DNA of 39,213 nucleotides from Candidatus Methylomirabilota bacterium (GTDB taxonomy: Bacteria > Methylomirabilota > Methylomirabilia > Rokubacteriales > CSP1-6). Shown here piece after piece: positions 22,439 to 29,937 of the stretch. The stretch is taken from NCBI GenBank assembly GCA_035709005.1, contig DASTFB010000125.1:1-39213 (forward strand). Reading direction: 5' to 3'. The translations under genes and the position numbers were made by a program. The stretch's first letter is position 1; each line of letters begins with the position of its first letter. Under the pieces are notes generated by a model. That model had not been told where the DNA came from and did no database searches. It worked only from the letters and a program-made list of their open reading frames with translations.

Positions 22439-22472
22439 CCGGGCCCGGCCGGATCGCCCCGGCCGGACCCGG
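22439..22472 (-). other. Intra-operon hairpin after the second binding-protein gene
   Basis: A 14-bp stem (CCGGGCCCGGCCGG with CCGGCCGGACCCGG on the plus strand) closes a six-base loop. The one mismatch is a G-U pair in the minus-strand RNA, the transcribed orientation. It lies 13 bp after the binding-protein stop and 11 bp before livH, as in the first liv operon. A role in differential expression is inferred. Confidence 0.65.
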
Positions 22473-22485
22473 ATCGCGGTGGCGG

Positions 22486-23745
22486 CTACTTCCAGGCCGG
22501 CCGTGGCCAGATCAGATCGGCGGACGCTCCCTCGAACGGCCAGACGAGCCTCGGGTTCTGCGCCTGGTTCTGCACGATGATGCCCCGGCTCATCGTGTTC
22601 TGGCCCTTGGCGTCGAACTTGATACCGGGCCACGGCATGATGATCTGATCGGCGCTCAGGTTGGTCTCGGTGAGAGCCTTGCGGATCCCCTCCGGCTGGG
22701 TGGACCCGGCCCGGTTGATCGCGTCGAGGAGCACCATGATCCCCGTGAAGGCCCGGGCGGGCGTCCCGTCCATCTCCTTGGAGAACCGCTGCTTGTAGAG
22801 ATCGTTGACGGCCCGGATGACCGGCTTCGTCTTGCCCAGGTCGCGCGACCAGTGCTCCCGGGCGAGGAAGTAGTTGGAGTCGTCCTTCAGCGCCTCGCGG
22901 AATTTGGAGGACACGAACCCGGCGCCGTGGGTCAGCGTGCCCTGGGGATTGAAGCCCAGGAGCTTGTAGGTCTTGGTCAGGAGGATCGCCTCGCCCTCGT
23001 AGCACGCGTGCAACACCACGTCGGGCTTGGCGGTCAGCAGCCGCTGGACCTCGCTGGTCAGGTCGGTGGTGCCGTTGGCGTAGGCGATGTCGGCCACCAG
23101 GGTGAACTGGGGGTACTCGGCGAAGTACTTCTTGGCCGACTTGGCGAGCTCCTCGCCCCACAGCGTGTTCTCGTGGATGATGGCGATCGTCTTGACCTTT
23201 GCCCGGCCGCGCTTGTTCAGGTCGGCGAGGAAGTCGAAGTAGTCCTTGGCCTGCGTGAAGGAGCTGGGCGTGGTGCGGAAGAACCACTTGAACCCGCGCT
23301 CGGTGAGGTTGCTCGCCTCCGACTCGCCCGTCACGTACGGGATGCCGTAGCGCTCCGCCACCTGACTCGAGGTCGCCGCCACCGAGCTGTAGTAGGCGCC
23401 CACGATCGCCGCCACCTTCTCGCGGGTGATCAGGCGCTCGGCGTCGGCCGCGCCGACCTCGGGCTGGCCCTGGTGATCGGTCACGGTGAGCTTGACCTTC
23501 GCGCCACCGAGCCGCGGCAGGCCCTCGGTCTTCGCCAGTGGCAGCGGCAGATCGAACTTGCCGTTGACGATCTCCACCGCGAGGCGCAGCGCGTTCACGG
23601 TGTCCTCGCCGGACTTGGCGGCTGGCCCCGAGAGCGGGAAGATCGCCCCGATCTTCACCTCCGGCGTCTGGGCGGACGGCGCACCGCCGGCGGTCAGGAG
23701 CGCGAACAGGCACAGGATCACGACGATCGCGAGATGCTTCGGCAT
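22486..23745 (-). CDS. Branched-chain amino acid-type substrate-binding protein (second system)
   Basis: Periplasmic type 1 binding protein of 419 aa. A Sec signal peptide spans about residues 1-25 (MPKHLAIVVILCLFALLTAG, cleavage after SAQ). The first lobe reads VKIGAIFPLSGPAAKSGEDTVNALRLAVEIVNG, then ERLITREKVAAIVGAYYSSVAATSSQVAERYGIPYV. The second lobe includes ADIAYANGTTDLTSEVQRLLTAKPDVVL. The extended form with WFFRTTPSSFTQAKDYFDF resembles aromatic- or amide-linked members more than LivJ, but the ligand is not readable. A GGAGGA site precedes ATG 23745. It heads the operon and is divergent from ridA. Confidence 0.92.
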   Translation of the reverse strand: MPKHLAIVVILCLFALLTAGGAPSAQTPEVKIGAIFPLSGPAAKSGEDTVNALRLAVEIVNGKFDLPLPLAKTEGLPRLGGAKVKLTVTDHQGQPEVGAADAERLITREKVAAIVGAYYSSVAATSSQVAERYGIPYVTGESEASNLTERGFKWFFRTTPSSFTQAKDYFDFLADLNKRGRAKVKTIAIIHENTLWGEELAKSAKKYFAEYPQFTLVADIAYANGTTDLTSEVQRLLTAKPDVVLHACYEGEAILLTKTYKLLGFNPQGTLTHGAGFVSSKFREALKDDSNYFLAREHWSRDLGKTKPVIRAVNDLYKQRFSKEMDGTPARAFTGIMVLLDAINRAGSTQPEGIRKALTETNLSADQIIMPWPGIKFDAKGQNTMSRGIIVQNQAQNPRLVWPFEGASADLIWPRPAWK

Positions 23746-23768
23746 CTTGATTCCTCCAGTCGGCCGCG

Positions 23769-23797
23769 AGTGTCCCCGAAGCCCCGATCGTTGTCAA
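23769..23797 (-). promoter_or_regulatory. Promoter of the second liv operon
   Basis: On the minus strand TTGACA (23797-23792), a 17-nt spacer and GACACT (23774-23769) form a plausible sigma70 promoter, 23 bp before the binding-protein start. Confidence 0.5.
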
Positions 23798-23812
23798 CGT
23801 CGACGGTTCGCC

Positions 23813-23842
23813 TTGACACCGCTCGCCGGACCCTGCTAGCAA
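23813..23842 (+). promoter_or_regulatory. Promoter of the ridA-hyuA-hyuB operon
   Basis: TTGACA (23813-23818), an 18-nt spacer and TAGCAA (23837-23842) lie 41 bp before the ridA start. This -35 box and the opposing one at 23797-23792 are inverted and only 15 bp apart, so one regulator could control both operons. Confidence 0.5.
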
Positions 23843-23883
23843 GGGCGGGCCGCGTGGAAACGGGGGACGATCGGAGGAGGCTC

Positions 23884-24396
23884 ATGAAGGTCGAGCAGAA
23901 GCTGAAGGCGATGGGGCTCACGCTCAAGCCGGTGGCGCCGGCGGTGGCCAACTACATTGCCTCCGTGCAGGTCGGAGGCTTGCTCTTCCTGGCCGGGACG
24001 ACCGGCGAGCGCGGCGACGAGATGGGCATGCGGGGCAAGCTGGGCGCCGACCTGACCACCGAGCAGGGCTACCAGGCCGCGCGGCTCTGCGGGCTGGCCC
24101 ACCTGGGGATGATGAAGGCCGCCCTCGGCGATCTCGATCGCGTGGAGCGGATCGTCCGCCTGATCGGCTACGTGAACAGCGCGCCCGGCTGGCAGGAGGC
24201 GCCCTGGGTCCTCAACGGCGAGTCCGATCTCTACATCGCGCTCTGGGGCGACAAGGGCCGGCACGCGCGCGCCGCGCTCTACATGCACGAGCTGACCTAC
24301 AACATGGCCGTGGAGACGGAGGTGATCGTGCAGGTCAAGGCCGGCGCGACCCGGCGGGGCTCCCGGCGCGCCCGGACCGGCCGGCGGTCCCGGTAG
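23884..24396 (+). CDS. RidA family protein
   Basis: YjgF/YER057c/UK114-fold protein of 170 aa. RidA enzymes hydrolyse reactive enamine/imine intermediates to ketones plus ammonia; other members act on carbamates or ring-opened amides. Recognisable parts are ASVQVGGLLFLAGTTGE, YQAARLCGLAHLGMMKAALGDLDRVERIVRLIGYVNS and MHELTYNMAVETEVIVQV. The canonical Arg of the RidA active site (in xSRxAVxVxxLP) is not evident, which suggests a divergent subgroup. The C-terminal 20 residues are basic and extend past the usual length. A GGAGGAGG ribosome binding site precedes ATG 23884. It is first in the operon with hyuA and hyuB. Confidence 0.88.
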   Translation: MKVEQKLKAMGLTLKPVAPAVANYIASVQVGGLLFLAGTTGERGDEMGMRGKLGADLTTEQGYQAARLCGLAHLGMMKAALGDLDRVERIVRLIGYVNSAPGWQEAPWVLNGESDLYIALWGDKGRHARAALYMHELTYNMAVETEVIVQVKAGATRRGSRRARTGRRSR

Positions 24397-24406
24397 GAAA
24401 AGTCCG

Positions 24407-26521
24407 GTGGCCTATATCATCGGCGTCGACATCGGGGGCACGTTCACCGACGTCGCCGTGGTCGACGTGGCCAGCGGCGCCATCGCCACCGCCAAGGTGC
24501 GCACGACGCCCGCCGACCTCACGTCCGGGGTGCTGAGCGCGCTCGAACTGGCGGCGGCCGAGGCGGGCCTGGGCCTGGACGACCTGCTCGCCGACACCGT
24601 GAAGCTCGCCCACGGGACCACGCTCACCTCCAACGTCATGTTCACGTGGAGCGGCGCCCGCACGGGCCTGCTGGCCACGCGAGGGTTCGGCGACGAGATC
24701 CTCATCATGCGGGCCCGCGGACGCGTCGCCGGCATGGGGCTCGCCGAGCGCCGGCACTACCGGGCGACGGACAAGCCGCCCCGCATCGTGGCCCCCGAGC
24801 TGATCGAGGAGGTCGTCGAGCGCGTCGACCACCACGGCCGCGCGCTCGTTCCCCTCGCCCCCACCGAAGCGGAGCGTGCCGTCGACGCGCTGCTGGGCCG
24901 GGGCGTCGAGTCGGTCGCCATCGCCCTGCTCTGGTCCCCGGCCAACCCGGCGCACGAGCTGCTCCTGGAGCGGACCGTGCGCGAGCGAGCGCCCGGCGTG
25001 CACGTCAGCGTGTCGCATCGCCTGGCCCCGGTGCTGGGCGAGTACGAGCGCACGGCCACCGCAGCGGTGAACGCCTACGTCGGCCCCACGGTGAGCGCGT
25101 ATCTGCACGACCTGGGCGAGCGCTTGCGCCAGCGCGGCCTCGGGCGTCCCCTGCTGGTGGTCCAGGCCAACGGTGGAGTCGCCCAGGTGGAGGAGACGGT
25201 CCCCATCAACACCATCGAGTCGGGACCGGCCGCCGGGCTGGTCGCCGCCAAGGCGCTCATGGACGCCGCGGGATACCGGAACGTCATCGCCACCGACGTC
25301 GGCGGGACGACGTTCAAGGTCGGTCTGCTCGTGGACGGCGAGTGGTCGTTCGCTCCCGAAGCGGTGGTCAACCAGTACACGCTGCTCATCCCCATGATCG
25401 ACGTCGTCTCGATCGGCGCCGGCGGCGGCAGCATCGCCTGGGCGGACGAGACCCGGCTTCGCATCGGGCCCCGCAGCGCCGGCGCCAATCCCGGGCCGGC
25501 GGGCTACGGTTGGGGCGGCACCGAGCCCACGGTGACCGACGCCGACCTGGTCCTGGGCTTCCTCAACCCCGAGCGCTTTCTGGGAGGGCGGTTGCGGCTG
25601 CGTCCGGATCTGGCCGAGAAGGCGATCGCCGATCGCGTCGCCAGCCGGCTGTTCGGGGGTGATGTGGAGCGCGCGGCGGCGGGCATCCGCCGGGTGGTCG
25701 ACGCCCAGATGGGCGATCTCGTGCGCAAGATGAGCATCGAGCGCGGCCACGATCCACGCCGGTTCGTGCTCCTGGCCTACGGCGGCGCCGGCCCGCTGCA
25801 CGCCGCGGCCTACGCCCGCCAGGCGGGCATCGAGCAGGTCATCGTGCCGTCGGCGGCCACGGTGTTCTCCGCCTTCGGGGCGGCCGCGTCGGACATCCGG
25901 CACTCGCTGCAACGGTCGTCGCCCGGCCAGCTGGACGACCTCGACGCGATCGGGGCCACCTACGAGACGATGGAGGACGAAGCCCGCGCGCTGCTCGCGC
26001 GGCAGGGAGTCTCCGCCCCGCGCATGCGCCTCTACCGCTGGGCCGACATGCGCTACGCGCGCCAGCTCCACGACGTTCGCGTGCCGGTGCCTGCCGGTCC
26101 CGTGGACTCTGCCTTCGCCGACGCCGTCCGCCAGGCGTTCGCCCAGCGGTACGCCGCGCTCTACGGCGCCAGCGCCGTGCTCGAGAAGGTGCCGGTGCGC
26201 CTGCTGCGGCTGGGCCTCGAGGCGGTCGGGATGATCGACAAGCCGGCCGTGTCGGCCGTCGAGCCAGACCCGGCCGGCGCCGAGGAGCCGGCGCGGTCCG
26301 CCTACGGCTCGGCGCGATCCGTCTACTGGCCGGACGAGGGCCGGCGGCTCCCGACGCGCGTCTACGACGGCCTGCGCCTCCGACCCGGGAGCACGCTGGA
26401 AGGCCCCGCCATCATCGAGCTGCCAGGCACGACCATCGCGCTGCCCCCCGGCGACCGGGCCGCGATCGACCGCCTCGGCAACACCGTGATCACGCTGGCC
26501 GGCGGGAGGTCGCGCCGGTGA
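24407..26521 (+). CDS. Hydantoinase/5-oxoprolinase subunit A
   Basis: ASKHA-fold ATPase subunit of 704 aa, typical for HyuA and acetone/acetophenone carboxylase large subunits. It starts at GTG 24407 with MAYIIGVDIGGTFTDVAVVD, the phosphate-binding loop. Next come LAHGTTLTSNVMFTWSGARTGLLATRGFGDEILIMRA, ATDVGGTTFKVGLLVDGEW and IDVVSIGAGGGSIAW. LLAYGGAGPLHA and a C-terminal LEGPAIIELPGTTIALPPGDRA are all family landmarks. With HyuB it forms an ATP-dependent enzyme that activates a lactam, hydantoin or ketone. Its TGA overlaps the hyuB GTG as GTGA, so the subunits are coupled. Whether the reaction is hydrolysis or carboxylation cannot be told from this subunit alone. Confidence 0.93.
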   Translation: MAYIIGVDIGGTFTDVAVVDVASGAIATAKVRTTPADLTSGVLSALELAAAEAGLGLDDLLADTVKLAHGTTLTSNVMFTWSGARTGLLATRGFGDEILIMRARGRVAGMGLAERRHYRATDKPPRIVAPELIEEVVERVDHHGRALVPLAPTEAERAVDALLGRGVESVAIALLWSPANPAHELLLERTVRERAPGVHVSVSHRLAPVLGEYERTATAAVNAYVGPTVSAYLHDLGERLRQRGLGRPLLVVQANGGVAQVEETVPINTIESGPAAGLVAAKALMDAAGYRNVIATDVGGTTFKVGLLVDGEWSFAPEAVVNQYTLLIPMIDVVSIGAGGGSIAWADETRLRIGPRSAGANPGPAGYGWGGTEPTVTDADLVLGFLNPERFLGGRLRLRPDLAEKAIADRVASRLFGGDVERAAAGIRRVVDAQMGDLVRKMSIERGHDPRRFVLLAYGGAGPLHAAAYARQAGIEQVIVPSAATVFSAFGAAASDIRHSLQRSSPGQLDDLDAIGATYETMEDEARALLARQGVSAPRMRLYRWADMRYARQLHDVRVPVPAGPVDSAFADAVRQAFAQRYAALYGASAVLEKVPVRLLRLGLEAVGMIDKPAVSAVEPDPAGAEEPARSAYGSARSVYWPDEGRRLPTRVYDGLRLRPGSTLEGPAIIELPGTTIALPPGDRAAIDRLGNTVITLAGGRSRR

Positions 26522-28743
26522 GCACGCACGCGCTCGACGCGGTGACCTTCGAGGTGATCTGGCACCGCCTGCTGGACATCACCGAGGAGATGGGCATCAA
26601 GTACATGCGCACGTCGGGCTCGCCCATCCTGGTGGGCGGCTACGACGCCAGCACGGGGATCTCGCTGCCCGACGGGCAGATCGTGGCCATCGGGCCCTAC
26701 ATCACGACCCAGGGCACGGTGCTGGCGCTGATCGCCCAGGCCGTCCTGGATCGCTGCACGAACAACCCGGGCATCGGCCCCGGCGACATGTTCATCTGCA
26801 GCGACCCGTACCTGGGCGCCACCCACCAGTCGGACGTGGCCACCGTCGCTCCCGTCTTCTTCAAGGGCGAGGCGATGGCGTGGGTCGGCGCCTCCGGGCA
26901 CTGGCTGGATATCGGCGGCCCCGAGCCGGGCGGCTTCAACGTGAACGCCTACTCGGTCCTCGACGAAGGGCTCCGCCTGCCGCCCACCCGCATCGTCGAG
27001 GCCGGGCGTGTCCGGGAGGACCTGGTCTCGCTGATCATGAACCACGTCCGCGATCCGCTCGCCGAGCTCGATCTGCGCGGGCAGATCGTCGCCAACGCCG
27101 CCGGCAGCGAGCGCCTGATCGCCCTCTGCGACCAGTACGGCGTGGCGGTCGTGCAGGCGGTCATGCGGGAGGCCATCGCCCACGTCGAGCGCCGGCTGCG
27201 GGCCCGGCTCCGGCAGCTGCCAGACGGGGTGTGGCGGGAGGTCCAGTTCCTCGACCACGACGGCCACACGCCCGCGCTCTACCGGATCGTCTGCACGGTG
27301 ACCAAGCGCGGCGACCGGCTGCGCGTGGACTTCACCGGCACCGATCCCCAGGCCAACGGCTACATCAACTGTGCCTGGGGCGGCGTGCGCGCGGCGACGC
27401 TGGCCGGCATGTTCATCATGCTCGCCTGGGACCTGCCCTGGAACGAAGGCGTGGCCCGCTGCCTGGACCTGGTGGCCCCGCCGGGCACCGTGTGCACCGC
27501 CGTCTATCCCGCCGCGGTGAGCCTGGCCACCATCTCGGCCATCATCGTCAGCGTCACCGCCGTGTTCGGGGCACTGGCGAAGATGCTGCTCGCCAGCCCG
27601 CGTCACCACGAGGAGGCGATGGCGAACTGGGGCGGGACGTCGCTGGCCCCGACCATCACCGGGCTGAACGAGCGCGGCATCATGACGGTGAGCGGCGAGA
27701 CCAGCCATTTCGCGGCCGGCTGCGGGGCGCGCACCTTCAAGGACGGCGTCGACACCGGCGGCATCGTCGTCAACACCACGGCCAGCATCCCGCCCATCGA
27801 GACGGTGGAGGCCGAGTATCCGATCCTCTATTTGTTCCGCCGGCAGCTCATCGACTCGGGTGGGCCGGGACGGTACCGCGGCGGCGTCGGGGCCGGCGTG
27901 GCCATCGTGCCGTGGGATGCAGGTGGTCCGCTGGAGTCGGGCTTCAGCGGCACCGGCGCCGAGGTACCGAACGCCTACGGCCTCGCCGGGGGGCTGCCGG
28001 GAGCAGCCGCGAAGTACACCCGCTACGCGAGCACCAGCGTCCCGTCACGGCTCGAGCGGCGGGAACCACTGCCCGCCGACGTGCCCGAGCTCGACGGCGA
28101 GCCGCACGTGACGTACCTCAAGCACCCCAGGGCACCCTTCCCCCCCGACATGGCCGAGTACCACTGCTGGCAGGGCGGCGGTGGCTACGGCGACCCGCTG
28201 GAGCGCGATCCGGCCCTGGTGGCGCTGGACGTCCGCGCCCGCCTCGTCTCCCCGCCGGTGGCCCGCGAGGTCTACGGCGTCGTCGTCACCGACGGGCGCG
28301 TGGACGAGGCGGCGACCGCCGAGCGGCGCGAGTCCATCAGACGCGGGCGGCTCGCGCGCGGCCGGCCGGCGTCCGAGGCGCTCGCCGGCGGCGCGGACGC
28401 CGACGAGCCGCCGCTCGAAGCCCCCGAAACGGCCGGCACGGGACGCCTGCGCTACGGCGACCTGCTGGAGTTCGACTTCGGGGCCGACCGGATCCGGTGC
28501 ACCGCCTGCGGGCGGGAGCTGGGTCCGGCCCGCGGCGACTTCCGCCTGGGCTGCCTGGTGGAGCGGGCGCCGGTGACCGCGGCCGGCCCCGGCCGCGGCG
28601 AGGACTACGACGCCGGCCGCATCGAGCTGCGCCTCTATTATTGCCCGGGCTGCGGGCGCCAGCTCGAAGCCCAGGTGGCCCTCCGCACCGGTCACCCGCC
28701 CTCGGGGTTCCGGCTGTTCGCATCCGGGGGAGTGCCCGACTGA
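26518..28743 (+). CDS. Hydantoinase subunit B fused to a four-Cys C-terminal domain
   Basis: Protein of 741 aa. Residues 1 to about 590 are a HyuB/HydB domain: VTFEVIWHRLLDITEEMGI, MFICSDPYLGATHQSDVATV, WVGASGHWLDIGG, NVNAYSVLDEGLRLPP, VDFTGTDPQANGYINC, GGPGRYRGGVGAGV and QGGGGYGDPLERDP. After a charged linker, residues about 645-735 hold an extra domain with CxxC pairs at Cys661/Cys664 and Cys709/Cys712 (RCTACGRELG, YYCPGCGRQLEAQV). This resembles acetone carboxylase gamma-type subunits, normally a separate small protein, and probably binds zinc. The fusion suggests a carboxylase-like complex rather than a plain hydantoinase. The last 52 bp overlap the converging ClpP-like gene. Confidence 0.9.
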   Translation: MSTHALDAVTFEVIWHRLLDITEEMGIKYMRTSGSPILVGGYDASTGISLPDGQIVAIGPYITTQGTVLALIAQAVLDRCTNNPGIGPGDMFICSDPYLGATHQSDVATVAPVFFKGEAMAWVGASGHWLDIGGPEPGGFNVNAYSVLDEGLRLPPTRIVEAGRVREDLVSLIMNHVRDPLAELDLRGQIVANAAGSERLIALCDQYGVAVVQAVMREAIAHVERRLRARLRQLPDGVWREVQFLDHDGHTPALYRIVCTVTKRGDRLRVDFTGTDPQANGYINCAWGGVRAATLAGMFIMLAWDLPWNEGVARCLDLVAPPGTVCTAVYPAAVSLATISAIIVSVTAVFGALAKMLLASPRHHEEAMANWGGTSLAPTITGLNERGIMTVSGETSHFAAGCGARTFKDGVDTGGIVVNTTASIPPIETVEAEYPILYLFRRQLIDSGGPGRYRGGVGAGVAIVPWDAGGPLESGFSGTGAEVPNAYGLAGGLPGAAAKYTRYASTSVPSRLERREPLPADVPELDGEPHVTYLKHPRAPFPPDMAEYHCWQGGGGYGDPLERDPALVALDVRARLVSPPVAREVYGVVVTDGRVDEAATAERRESIRRGRLARGRPASEALAGGADADEPPLEAPETAGTGRLRYGDLLEFDFGADRIRCTACGRELGPARGDFRLGCLVERAPVTAAGPGRGEDYDAGRIELRLYYCPGCGRQLEAQVALRTGHPPSGFRLFASGGVPD

Positions 28744-29093
28744 CCGGGGGTGGCAATCTCGTCGATCAGGCCGTAGTCGAGGGCTTCGCGCGCGTGGAGA
28801 TACCGCCCGCGCCGCATGTCCTCGGCGATCTCCTCGGCAGGCCGGCCCGTGCGCCTGGCCAGCCGCGCGTAGAGCTTCCAGAGCAGCTCCTGCTGCTGCC
28901 GGCTCTGCGCGGCGATCGCCTCCGGCGTGCCGGCGAACCGCGCCAGCGGCTGGGAGAGGTGGAACCGCGCGTGCGGCGCGGCGAGCCGGCGATCGGCGGC
29001 GGCGACGACGCCGACGGCCGGGCCACCGACCTGACCCCGGCAGAGGACCCGCAGGGTGGAGCGCAGCGTGTCGGCCACGTCGGCCAGGCTCAT
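28692..29093 (-). CDS. ClpP-fold protein lacking catalytic Ser and His
   Basis: Protein of 133 aa matching the C-terminal two thirds of ClpP. RGQVGGPAVGVVAAADRRLAAP aligns with the GQAASMGAFLL segment, HARFHLSQPLARFAG with the SRVMIHQPLGG segment, and AEDMRRGRYLHAREALDYGLIDEI with the C-terminal helix region. The nucleophile Ser is replaced by Gly24 and the catalytic His by Ser47, while the Asp appears kept. The usual N-terminal 70 residues are absent and I find no remnant upstream. It is either an inactive ClpR-like partner or a decaying gene. It converges on hyuB, overlapping its 3' end by 52 bp, and follows the PPOX gene by 10 bp. Confidence 0.7.
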   Translation of the reverse strand: MSLADVADTLRSTLRVLCRGQVGGPAVGVVAAADRRLAAPHARFHLSQPLARFAGTPEAIAAQSRQQQELLWKLYARLARRTGRPAEEIAEDMRRGRYLHAREALDYGLIDEIATPGQSGTPPDANSRNPEGG

Positions 29094-29103
29094 GCCGGGC
29101 GCG

Positions 29104-29526
29104 CTATTGCCGGGGCGGCGTATGCACGAACGGCAGCCTGGTGTAGCGAACCTTGTCGGCCTCGATCACCAGAGCCACGCGGCCCTCGGGATTTCGCATC
29201 GGGAACGGCTTCCCGATGTACTTGTGCGACACGGGATCCATGATCTTGAGGTCCGGATCCGGCCGGCGCTCCACCACCCGACCGCGGATCTGCACTTCCT
29301 CGTAGGGATTCTGCATGTCCACCATCGACAGCGCGACCCGGGGATTCCGCCGCGTATTGCGGGCCTTCAGCGATCCCTCGCTGGTGCACACCAGGAGCCG
29401 ATCCCCCTCGCGCCCCACCCAGACGGGCACGCTCTGCGGCGAGCCGTCCACCATCAGCGTCGCGAGGTGCGCGAAATTCGGTCGGTCGATGAGCGCCTTG
29501 GCCTCGGCCGGCAACGGTTCGGGCAT
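29104..29526 (-). CDS. PPOX-class flavin/F420-dependent protein
   Basis: Split-barrel protein of 140 aa from the pyridoxamine 5'-phosphate oxidase superfamily. It fits the PPOX-class F420-dependent subgroup: FAHLATLMVDGSPQSVPVWV, DRLLVCTSEGSLKARNTRRNPRVALSMVDMQNPYEEVQIRGRV, and the C-terminal VRYTRLPFVHTPP. These proteins bind FMN or F420 and reduce diverse small molecules. Cofactor choice is not readable. A GGAGGAG site precedes ATG 29526. It lies 19 bp downstream of a small membrane protein gene in the same direction. A degraded copy of its last codons is seen at 17910-17957. Confidence 0.9.
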   Translation of the reverse strand: MPEPLPAEAKALIDRPNFAHLATLMVDGSPQSVPVWVGREGDRLLVCTSEGSLKARNTRRNPRVALSMVDMQNPYEEVQIRGRVVERRPDPDLKIMDPVSHKYIGKPFPMRNPEGRVALVIEADKVRYTRLPFVHTPPRQ

Positions 29527-29545
29527 GGCATCTCCTCCTCGGCGT

Positions 29546-29878
29546 TCAGACGGGTCTCCGGTGAGAACGGCTCGACGCGCGCTCGGCTTCCTGCTTCTTG
29601 CTGGCGTTCCTCAGCACGAGCAGCACCACCCCGGTCTCGTACAGCTCCTCGGCGAGGATGACCGCCGAGATGATGATCGTGGCGCGCGAGTCGTAGAGGA
29701 TGCCGAGCGCGAACGCGACGCTCGTGATGGCGATGATGAGCGCGCGGATGCCCCAGATGAGGCGGACACTGCTGTCGTCGCGATCGGGCGCCCGCAGAGC
29801 CCCGGCAAGGTGGCGCACCGCCCGCCAGCCGAACACGGCGGCGAGGACGATCAGACCGTCCACGACGAGGGAGCTCAT
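29546..29878 (-). CDS. Small membrane protein of unknown function
   Basis: Protein of 110 aa that I do not recognise. Three hydrophobic segments are evident at about residues 4-18, 43-62 and 67-90 (LVVDGLIVLAAVFG, IRALIIAITSVAFALGILY, TIIISAVILAEELYETGVVLLVL). They are joined by a charged loop (RAPDRDDSSVR), and a basic Lys/Arg-rich tail follows. The composition fits a real integral membrane protein. It is upstream of the PPOX gene, probably in one operon. Confidence 0.65.
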   Translation of the reverse strand: MSSLVVDGLIVLAAVFGWRAVRHLAGALRAPDRDDSSVRLIWGIRALIIAITSVAFALGILYDSRATIIISAVILAEELYETGVVLLVLRNASKKQEAERASSRSHRRPV

Positions 29879-29937
29879 GCACTAGAATAGCGCTCGAGGA
29901 GAGCCCGGATGCCGTACCGTCCTCCGTCGCCCGAGCC

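Noticed and set aside
22336-23883. Upstream extension of the ridA frame
   Set aside because: It runs antisense through the binding-protein gene and the promoter region; ridA begins at 23884 with a good ribosome binding site.
24335-26071. Long minus-strand frame opposite hyuA
   Set aside because: Translation is His/Arg/Gly/Asp-rich without recognisable domains, typical of an antisense shadow of a GC-rich gene.
26880-29243. 787-codon plus-strand frame over hyuB
   Set aside because: Arg/Pro/Ala-rich shadow in a different frame from the clearly homologous HyuB protein.
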